Below are positions 56,303-64,000 of a stretch of 64,000 bases of DNA, in pieces. Position numbers and translations under genes: made by a program. The notes under the pieces were generated by a model. The model searched no databases, was not told where the DNA came from, and was given only the letters and a program-made list of their open reading frames with translations. Numbering within the stretch: position 1 is the first letter of the stretch; every line of letters starts with the position of its first letter. Source of the stretch: Ypsolopha sequella (Eukaryota; Arthropoda; Insecta; Lepidoptera; Ypsolophidae); contig OW204001.1 of NCBI GenBank assembly GCA_934047225.1, forward strand, positions 10,648,201-10,712,200. Reading direction: 5' to 3'.

Positions 56303-56510
56303 CATATCGTCATGACATGAATCCTCAAAGGGGTGGCAGAGTTTCCAAGTATGAACACACCCACATTTCATCGATGATTATTTCGTTCCAAAAGTGATGG
56401 ATGGTGAATCCTATCGCTGTACTTCGAGTACAGACCGAACAAGGGAACTGAATCCAAGACTTCTAGGTTAGCAGGTGAACGCTCTTCTACTTCGCCACAG
56501 AGGTGGTCTT
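56303..56510 (-). mobile_element. SINE with tRNA-like head, fullest copy (family S)
   Basis: The minus strand begins ACCTCTGTGGCGAAGTAGAA (A-box-like) and has GTCTTGGATTCAGTTCCC (B-box-like), then the body with CGAAGTACAGCGATAGG and ATCATCGATGAAATGTGGGT, and ends GGATTCATGTCATGACGATA. tRNA-derived SINEs are transcribed by RNA polymerase III from such boxes and mobilised by LINE enzymes. Six other, shorter copies are in this window, which fits 5' truncation. Confidence 0.7.
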
Positions 56511-56620
56511 CGTTAAAAAAGGCCTAAAATTGAGTGTAGTTAAGTGTAGTCAATAAATAACAAAAATGAAATCTTAAATTATCTTCTTTCAATGATTTAA
56601 TTTTAATAAAAAATATTTGA

Positions 56621-56923
56621 TATTAGTTCATGAAACTGGCACATACAGAGGTTATTAAAACACGAGTGTGAGTTTAAAAAACCAGCCGTGGGCGAGTTTT
56701 TTTATAGTATACACGAGTGTTATAATACCTTGTTATGTATAGCTTACTCATGCAATAGGTTACCTACCTATTTTGCATTCCATAAGTTCTTGATAACATT
56801 TTTCGGAAGCTTTTCATGATTTTGCTGGTTCGTTCTGATTGTTCGTCATTTTTGTTGTTCAGAATTTTTTTCCCAGAACAAAAATTTTAACAAACAAAAA
56901 GCAGTTAATATTATATTGACAAA
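56621..56923 (+). repeat. Family E foldback repeat, left part, split by LINE
   Basis: TTCATGAAACTGGCACATAC, ATGCAATAGGTTACCTACCT and CTGGTTCGTTCTGATTGTTC follow the 34.05-kb copy in order. The last 11 bases, ATATTGACAAA (56913-56923), are repeated at 59279-59289. The rest of the repeat resumes there with TAATGCACAAAATCC. Confidence 0.85.
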
Positions 56924-59102
56924 GAACGTGCTTTCTACCGTCATGTCATTCAAGAATGGTTCGGTGGGTGGGCTAGATGGACTTAGCCCACAACACTATA
57001 AAGATCTGCTCTGTGGAACAACCGGACAAGCAGGCGAAAATCTTTTGAGTGACATTACAGCACTAATTAACCTCATGCTGTCGGGCCAGGTAAACACAGA
57101 CATAATAAGCCTACTTTATGGAGCTAACCTTTGTGCTCTGCTAAAAAAAGACGGCGGTATTAGGCCCATTGCAGTGGGTGCAACCATACGCCGCATGGCA
57201 TCAAAGATCTGCTGTCAACACATCCTTCCAGAGCTGACAGAGCTATTCCAGCCAGTACAACTCGGTTTTGGCTCCAGGGGAGGTTGCGAGGCGGCGGTCC
57301 ATGCCATGCGGACGTACATTGAAAATGACGGAGGTGAAGTGGTGCTGAAGGTAGACGTAAAAAACGCATTTAACTCCGTAGACAGGGGCGCCCTACTGAC
57401 AGAGATAAGAGAAACAACCCCTAATATCTATAACTACATTTGGCAATGCTATAGCGCACCATCTAAATTACTATATAGAGGCAATGTCTTAGAATCTGCC
57501 GTTAGCTGCCAGCAGGGTGACCCATTGGGGCCCGCAATGTTTAGCCTCGCTATTCATAAGATCGTCAAATCGCTCAAATCAAAATTAAATATTTGGTACC
57601 TTAATGACGGCACCCTAGGAGGCGACACAAATACAATATTAGAAGACTTCAAAACCATTACTCAAGAATTTGCATCTATCGGACTGGAACTAAACTTTTC
57701 AAAGTGTGAACTCTACATTTCAGGCAATGTTTCAGATCCCACCAAAATCATAAATATTTTCAACAACGTGGCCCCCAATATAAAAATTTTAGACAAAAAG
57801 TCACTTCGCCTCCTAGGGGCTCCAGTTCTTGAAGAAGCCATGCCTCAATTTTTAGATGACCAAATTTCAAAATTTGACAACGCAATTCCTCATTTACAGA
57901 AAATCTCATCTCAGATGGCATATCAAATTATTCGGTTTTGTTTATTCGTTCCAAAATTTACATACATATTAAGATGTAGCCCAATTTTTAAATTAGAATC
58001 ACTACTTTTGAATATCGATAACATGATTCAGTTGGCACTAACCAAAATCCTAAATTGTCCAATCACAGAAAGATCTTGGCTCCAGGCCTCGCTTCCAATA
58101 AGATTGGGAGGCCTGGGGATCAGATCAGTGAATAGCGTGGCACTTCCAGCCTTTTTGTCTTCTGCCCACAGCACAGAGGTCTTGTATAACAAAATTATTA
58201 ACCCATCAATGGGTAATATTGAGATCTCGTGCTGTGGGGAAGCCAAATTGGCATGGTCGCGGGCCTGCCCGGGTGAAGCTCCACCCCAAAATTTAATGGC
58301 ACAGTGGCAATGGGACGAGCCGCTCTGCAAAATTAAACAAAAAGAACTTTTAGATACTAGCGTAAATGACATAGAGCGAGCTCGTCTCCTTGCCGTTTCG
58401 GAACGTGAGTCGGGCTATTGGCTGCAGGCACTTCCTTCCGTAAATATCGGTACCCTAATCGACAACCTGTCATTTAGTACGGCCATAGGCTTGCGGCTAG
58501 GCACCACAATAACCCAACCACATCGCTGCCCCTGCGGAGCTGACGTGGACTGTTCCGGACTCCACGGCCTATCGTGTCGACGCAGTGCCGGCCGCCACTC
58601 TCGCCATGCTGCCCTGAACGACATTATCCGAAGGGCCTTCACCACGATCAACGTACCCTCGACCCGTGAACCAACAGGAGTCGTTCGGGACGATGGAAAG
58701 AGGCCCGACGGCATGACTTTGACAGCATGGAAACATGGGCGGCCGCTAGTGTGGGACGCAACATGCGTGGACACGCTGGCGGCTTCCTATGTCCAACAAA
58801 GCTGCAGGGCCGCTGGTGCAGCGGCGGGCACTGCTGAAAGCAACAAACGGCGCAAGTATTCTGCACTGGACAGGTGCTATATGTTTGCGCCGTTTGGGGT
58901 GGAGACGCTGGGTCCGTGGGGTTCGGAGGCGCGGCGACTGTTTAAAGAACTTTCGTCGCGCCTGGTCGATGTCTCGGGTGACCGGAGGGCTGGCGCTTAC
59001 CTTGGCCAGAGGATCAGTCTGGCCATCCAAAGAGGAAACGTTGCCAGCATTCTGGGCACCCTACCGGGGGACAGCGACCTGGACCGGGTTTTTTATCTTT
59101 AA
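56924..59102 (+). pseudogene. Reverse transcriptase with RLE-type endonuclease, N-terminally truncated, YLND
   Basis: A LINE protein that would nick target DNA and copy its RNA there. About 725 codons are uninterrupted, from motif 0 (SVGGLDGLSPQHYKDLL) to the stop. The first in-frame ATG is at 56943, but the true start is lost. Visible parts: KKDGGIRPIAVG, motif A VDVKNAFNSVD, motif B QQGDPLGPAMFS, motif C WYLNDGTLGG (57594-57623), then a thumb. A cysteine-histidine cluster CPCGADVDCSGLHGLSC and RPDG...VWDATCVD follow; C-C-H-C plus (K/R)PD...D is the layout of the restriction-like endonuclease of R2-type LINEs. Motif C has Asn (codon AAT, 57603-57605) where the first catalytic Asp is expected, so polymerase activity is probably lost. 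Clade undecided: R2-like or Utopia-like are candidates. Confidence 0.88.
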
Positions 59103-59278
59103 TTTTTGTAATTTTAGGTAATATTAATTTAGATTAGTTTAATTTAATTTATAGATTTATTTTATTTATAGGATAGTTTTAACCAGTTTTTTTTTTGTAT
59201 AATTAATTTTAGGAATATTTAGTTTTAAATTAAGTAACTTTTTTTGTTATTTAAGTTTTAATTAATAAAAATATTTAC
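56924..59278 (+). mobile_element. 5'-truncated RLE-type LINE with 11-bp target duplication
   Basis: A 2355-bp insertion bounded by ATATTGACAAA on both sides (56913-56923, 59279-59289). The left edge cuts into coding sequence just before reverse-transcriptase motif 0. The right edge lies after an AT-rich 3' UTR of about 175 bp containing AATAAA but no long poly(A). This is the expected outcome of target-primed reverse transcription that stopped early. The same repeat without the insertion is at 34.05-34.40 kb. Confidence 0.9.
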
Positions 59279-59289
59279 ATATTGACAAA

Positions 59290-60945
59290 TAATGCACAAA
59301 ATCCAGCAGTTCACAGCGCGTGTGAGACAAGGGTCCGGTCATAAGTTCTACCATCATTAAAATCAACCGCAGTCCACCGCGCATTGGTTTCGTTACAAGT
59401 ATTAAACCTTTTTTTTTGTTAAAACCTCAGACATGGCTGTACGAGGTAAGTTCCCTTTGCCTTGTATAGCAAAAAAAGTTATTTAAAAGTATTATTTTGT
59501 TAAGAAAATTAATACTTTTATTTTTTTCTGTGTTAGAGACGTTCAAACATAAATTGTTATTATGCACTATGTTTGAGTTCATAATCAGAATTTTACGATA
59601 TGAAAGCAGATTATTTTAAATAGAACTAGTAATTCTGAAGCATAAAAAAGATAACCCACTCAAGATATCTGCCCTTTTTATTTATTTATACAATTCCATA
59701 GAATTTGTTTGCCTATATCCGTAGTATACGTCCATTCGCAACGTCTGACCTTAACGGACCCACAAATGATTGATATCTCCTAATTTAGGGTTAGCGGTCA
59801 GAGGTCAAACCACCGTTGAATCTTAGGTTGGATATCGATATACTCACAAGTTTCAAATTATTTGTAAGGGGTTTATTTCGTTGACCTTCATCAATAACAA
59901 TACAGTGATCAGTCTTCTATGTAGGATCGCTCGTTTCAGATTTTGGAGACCTCACTTTGTAAAAAAAGTACCTATATTTTTACATGATTGCCCCCAAAAA
60001 AAGGAGTATATTGTTTTCTGGGTTCACGTATTTTTTTTATCCTATCATATCTTCTGAACGCTTTAACCAATTTATGAATGAATGAGGTGTCATTTAAATC
60101 TCTATACCATCCGGATTGGCACTGGGTAAAAAAGTATTTAAAGTCAGTCGTGTTCTTTGATACAAATATTTCATTTTATTTTATTCTTTCATTCTCTTCT
60201 AGGATAACATGTCTTGACTTTAACTTTATACACAAATTATCACAAAACTATAACCCCTTGCAATTATTTTATAGTACTATTCAGTAAACTATGAACTTGC
60301 TTACAAGGTTGTTTTTTTCCGGTCAAATAAGCATTAATTTATCTTTCATAATATTGAACAACTAATAACAAATAATGTACGTTTAAAAACGTAATAATCT
60401 ATATAATTAGACATCAAATTATCTTTCGTTAAAAAGTTGGAACGGAAGTGACGTCGTACAAGTTATGAACAGGCACCCCTATACGATATACGAACAAATA
60501 CAAAACTTCACTGACATTATTATAACGCTGTCTATGGCCGCCATTGATTATTAACTGTATGATTAAGTAAAGAGGTGACACAAGAAGTATACACCTAAAT
60601 AATTTATGGTTGTACCTTTGACAAAACCCGCTGCTTGTATTGTTTGGTGTTTGAAGCCTGAGAAGTTTTAAAGTTTTGTCGTATATACCATCCCTTTAGA
60701 ATCACGAGCTACTCTGCACTGTACTTACTTTTAACTTCAATATAACAACTTTACTGAACTCCTTCGGTTCTTTCTCTTTATGTTCTACAACTAACACCAA
60801 ACTACATCTTCTTCTAAATGTACGGTGCCTAAACTATTGGATCCTACAATGTTCATGCAGAATTCGAACCTGTCTTCTAGATCTAGGAACTGAAAAAAGA
60901 CTTCCGGACATAATGTTAAGGTTTAGTCAATGCAGTTTCATGAAA
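59290..60945. other. End of family E repeat, then no gene recognised
   Basis: The first about 15 bases (TAATGCACAAAATCC) continue the family-E repeat. Beyond that I see no gene; a 69-codon open stretch near 60078 has no known motif. Confidence 0.45.
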
Positions 60946-60949
60946 CCTA

Positions 60950-61420
60950 CAACTTTTTAAGGAGTACAACAACTTGAAGGGGTACAACTAACTAAAGGGG
61001 TACAACAACTTAAAGTGGTACAACTACTTAAATAAGTACAACTAGTTTATTTCTTACTTTACTTATTTGTTTGATTACTAAAAAATACATATATGACAAT
61101 ACGAGGTGTATTAGAAACTTGTAAGAGGTTTTACGTACACCGTCATTCCCGTTTTTTCACAAGATGTGGAAGATTAGATACACAGGATGTTTAAATAAAT
61201 ATTGAAGAAGCCTTAAGATATCGAAGTGCTATGCCATAAGTCGATAAAAAACTTAAAGGGGTGCAACTATTTAAAGTACACCTACTTAAAGTGTTACAAC
61301 TACTTACAGGGATAAAACTACTCAAATGGGTACAACTAATTAAAGGGTTACAACTTCTTAAAGTGGTACAACTAATTAAAGGGTTACAACTACTTAAAGG
61401 GGTACAACTACTGAAAAGTG
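60950..61420. repeat. 18-bp minisatellite in two blocks
   Basis: Degenerate tandem units of the type GGGGTACAACTACTTAAA fill about 60955-61040 and 61253-61415. The blocks are separated by about 210 bp of unrelated sequence. The unit is a multiple of three, so the minus strand reads as repeats of SSCTPL-like hexapeptides (99 codons at 61191-61490). That open frame is best explained by the repeat and not by a gene. Confidence 0.85.
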
Positions 61421-61574
61421 TTTCGATTTTATAAAATTTTGACCTGTCTTGAAAATACAGTGCTTCTCTAAAGTACTTCTCTATACACACAGAAAGATCA
61501 ACAATAATCTGATACTATGTTTATTTTGCGAAATCCATCGCTATGAATACTCTAAATACTCTAAATATTATTTA

Positions 61575-61860
61575 GAGTGCATTACAAACTAGAAAATATC
61601 AATCAGAAACAAATCCAAAGACAAGAATTTGAAAAAATTCCCCGGGCCAGGATTCGAACCTGCGACCTCTTGTTACCAATTGCGCCACCGAGGTTCCTAC
61701 CTAGACCGGAGAATTCTTCCATCATACTTGTCCACTGTTATTTTTTTTTTTTTTTGCATCTGCTCAATAAACTAGCTTGTACTGCACATATAGAACGCTT
61801 TTTCAAATTCTTGTCTTTGAATTTGTTTCTGATTGATATTTTCTAGTTTGTAATGCACTC
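61575..61860. mobile_element. TTA-flanked inverted-repeat element enclosing a tRNA-like unit
   Basis: TIRs of about 62 bp start GAGTGCATTACAAACTAGAA and are nearly perfect; TTA is on both sides. A 3-bp TTA duplication suggests PIF/Harbinger-type mobilisation, by inference. Inside, next to the left arm, is a tRNA-like unit. The sibling at 2.2 kb has the same layout. Confidence 0.88.
61638..61696 (-). pseudogene. tRNA-like unit lacking the anticodon arm
   Basis: The minus strand has acceptor-like CCTCGG and CCGGGG, A box TGGCGCAATTGG and B box GGTTCGAATCC. The A-to-B spacing is about 18 bases shorter than at 2.26 kb, so the anticodon arm is deleted. It cannot be a working tRNA. Both promoter boxes remain. 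Confidence 0.7.
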
Positions 61861-61864
61861 TTAA

Positions 61865-62890
61865 TAATATTTAGAATAATCTGATAGTTTAAATTTAATT
61901 GTAATTTTTTGCTGTGGATGTTAGTTAGTAAGGCAAATTTCTCCAAATGCTTTTGGATTATCAAAGAGGGCATGTATTATTTGCTGCAATAAGGCACGTA
62001 TAAATGAAGCTGTATACGGGCTGTAAATGAACAGGTAAATTTAAGTAAAATAATACAATCTACTACTCATACCGAACAACTTTCACAAAGAAACTCTATA
62101 ACTCTTCAAAATATGCACAGGGGTATTTTCTTTCGGAATTTTTTTCACTATGATCAAATAGGGAGATATCAGGAGATACCTGTCCATTTACATGTCGTAA
62201 AAAGGTCTAAGCATTAATTTTTTCAAAATATGACGTCATAAATTTTCCAGCCGTTATTAAGGCAGACACCGAAGCTTACCTACACAGGTTTCCGTTTTTA
62301 AATTCAAATTCAAATAGTTTATTTTGCAAAGTAGGTATATATAATACACGTTTAGTAAGTCAAAAAATGTATCTTGAAAAATGTATGTAATAAAATAGCA
62401 AATGTACATGAACTAGATTAAAGGTTTATTTATTTTATGTAGCAATATATATACGATTAAAATGATAGGTAAAATATATATTATACAAGGTGAAAATCCA
62501 ATCAACTCCCGGAACTCTTACCGGAGACCCGGCCAGGGACCAGGAACAAGGTTCAATGATCACCAACCGAGCCCCCAGCACGAATCCAGGCGGCCGGCCG
62601 ACCAAATCCCATCCTATATACTACATACTAATGGGTTACATATATAAATACATGTTTACCTCCGCCCATTCGATTAGTCTTGCTAAGAAGAAGGGAAAGA
62701 AACTTAGCAAGACCATGTTTTTTTTTTTACATAAAACTTATACTATACAAATGACTTATATCTACTATAACCAAGGGATAAGAAAATACAAGACAGCAGG
62801 AATTCAGGTTAATGAAAAAAAAGAAAAACATATATATCTTTATCTACCTGTCTCATATAGTCTATTTCCTTTTACAGTCTGTAATTAATT
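61865..62890. other. No gene recognised
   Basis: A segment near 62515-62610 is GC-rich (GGCGGCCGGCCGACC). A 132-codon open stretch across it (62490-62888) has no recognised domain and is biased by low complexity. Confidence 0.4.
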
Positions 62891-62892
62891 TT

Positions 62893-63172
62893 AGGGTTCC
62901 GTACCCAAAAGGTGACCAACGGGACCATATTACTAAGACTCCGCTGTCCGTCTGTCACCAGACTGTATCTCATGAACCGTGATAGTTAGACAGTTTAAAT
63001 TTTCACAGATGATGTATTTCTGTTGCCGCTATAACAGCAAGTATTAAAAAACAGAATAAAATAAATATTTAAGGGGGCTCCCATACTACAAACATAATTT
63101 TTTTGCCGTTTTTATAGATAATGGTACGGAACCCTTCGTGCGTGAGTCCGACTCGCACTTGGCCGGTTTTTA
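62893..63172 (-). repeat. GGTTCCGT-ended repeat, full copy (family Q)
   Basis: Opposite-strand copy of the 48.07-kb repeat, from AGGGTTCCGTACCCAAAAGG to GAGTCCGACTCGCACTTGGC. The two copies agree throughout, including CTGTTGCCGCTATAACA. No open frame. Confidence 0.9.
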
Positions 63173-63370
63173 AAGGTTTCCTAAAAGTACGCATTGACTG
63201 GCCTACACCAACTGCAACGCATGTACGGTACGCCACGGATTTTGATTGCTAAATTGCGATGACGACTTGTGAATTTTTTTGATAACTTTTACTCGCTTCA
63301 AAATCACACTTTATAATAAAGCTTTAAATCACAGTTTAAATAAAGCAACAAAAAATTATATGCATATTAT

Positions 63371-63595
63371 GTACAGACAGCAAAGGAGATAAGTATCCAG
63401 GCTCAGCATAAATACTTTGATCCTATGATTCACAGGTGAGTGATTGATGAAATAAAAAATACTTAATAAATAGTGCATATGTGTAACTGACCAAGTATTT
63501 CACATCTCAATTATATCACTCACCTGTGAGTCGTAGGATCAAAGTGTTTGCGCTGGGCCTGGCTACTTATCTCTTTTGCTATTCGTATAAGTACG
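63371..63595. mobile_element. Inverted-repeat element, 225 bp
   Basis: Arms of about 75 bp: AGATAAGTATCCAGGCTCAG and TTTGATCCTATGATTCACAG on the left recur inverted on the right. The loop is AT-rich. GTAC is present at both edges. Non-coding. Confidence 0.82.
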
Positions 63596-64000
63596 GGGAG
63601 GAGGGATTCGAATCCTCCTCCTACATACGCCCATCTAAGTTTCTGTACAAGAGGCCACAGGCCATGACCCTACACGACTGTGTTCCGTTGACTCACAAAT
63701 AGGGACTATGTTTTATTTATTTCTTCTCTGATTCACCTGTGAAACAACAACGTGCATTCTAATAAAGAAGCTTACCACCTTCCTTTTGGTTTGACGTTTT
63801 AATGTTAAGCCAAAAATAGAACTGCAAAATTGAAACAGATTTCCTAGATTTTAAATTAAACACTTTAGCCACGAGTCGAATTCATGCTGCATTTTTAAAG
63901 ATCATGGATGATATTTTCACATATATTTAAGAATGAAAATAATATAATTGAATAATTGAGCTTCTGAAAACTAAGTATTTTTGTTACTACTAAGTACTAA
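63596..64000. other. No gene recognised
   Basis: Starts with a perfect-looking hairpin GGAGGAGGGATTCGAATCCT near 63600 that resembles a tRNA T arm, but no A box or cloverleaf could be built. Confidence 0.4.

Noticed and set aside
58415..59030. Minus-strand open frames of about 70-119 codons
   Set aside because: Antisense shadows of the GC-rich end of the LINE reverse transcriptase frame.
61191..61490. 99-codon Cys/Ser-rich minus-strand frame
   Set aside because: Fully explained by the 18-bp minisatellite.
62490..62888. 132-codon plus-strand open frame
   Set aside because: No domain, lysine/tyrosine-rich low complexity from AT-rich DNA, and it overlaps another frame; chance.
63600..63690. 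Possible tRNA gene (T-arm-like GGATTCGAATCC)
   Set aside because: No A box at the right distance and no acceptor stem; the similarity is due to a symmetric GGAGGAGG hairpin.

Overview
This window looks like intergenic DNA from a lepidopteran insect (moth or butterfly), and it is almost entirely made of transposon remains. It is AT-rich and has no operon structure. I could not support any intact host protein gene, rRNA gene or functional tRNA gene. The insect assignment rests on the repeat types: elements whose ends read GGCCAAGTGCGAGTCGGACT and GGGTTCCGTACC, tRNA-headed SINEs, elements with CAGTG ends, mariner-type ends, and coding remnants of BEL/Pao, Helitron and restriction-like-endonuclease (RLE) LINE elements. 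I recognise several of these as typical of Lepidoptera, but could not check that by a search.

Layout. 0-6 kb: short inverted-repeat elements, one enclosing a tRNA-like cloverleaf. 6-8 kb: a decayed Helitron helicase N-terminus, then a RING-like fragment on the minus strand. 8.6-10.1 kb: an internally deleted Tc1/mariner-like element that keeps both protein ends, both TIRs and TA duplications. 10-28 kb: dense MITEs, SINE copies and two 5'-truncated LINE tails. 29.8 kb: an exon-like fragment resembling the N-terminus of Crypton-type tyrosine recombinases. 31-48 kb: foldback elements, an RTE-like LINE tail, SINEs, a third LINE tail and CAGTG-ended (hAT-like) elements; one 1.1-kb repeat here carries two younger insertions. 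49.0-50.4 kb: the 3' end of a BEL/Pao retrotransposon (integrase with one internal stop, then a probable polypurine tract and LTR). 51.8-52.4 kb: a hAT-like element with a perfect 8-bp duplication. 56.3-59.3 kb: a SINE, then a foldback repeat split by the largest coding element, a 2.36-kb 5'-truncated LINE with reverse transcriptase and an RLE-type C-terminal nuclease, flanked by an 11-bp duplication. 61-64 kb: an 18-bp minisatellite, the second tRNA-containing inverted-repeat element and more terminal-repeat elements.

How the parts relate. Nothing here forms a working pathway. The interest lies in stratigraphy and sequence capture. The RLE LINE is present as one long copy, three short coding tails and one UTR-only fragment. 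Two 'empty-site' comparisons (34 kb versus 56.6/59.3 kb; 12 kb versus 46 kb) give exact insertion boundaries. Several unrelated-looking families carry the same GAGCGTAGCGAG-type hairpin core.
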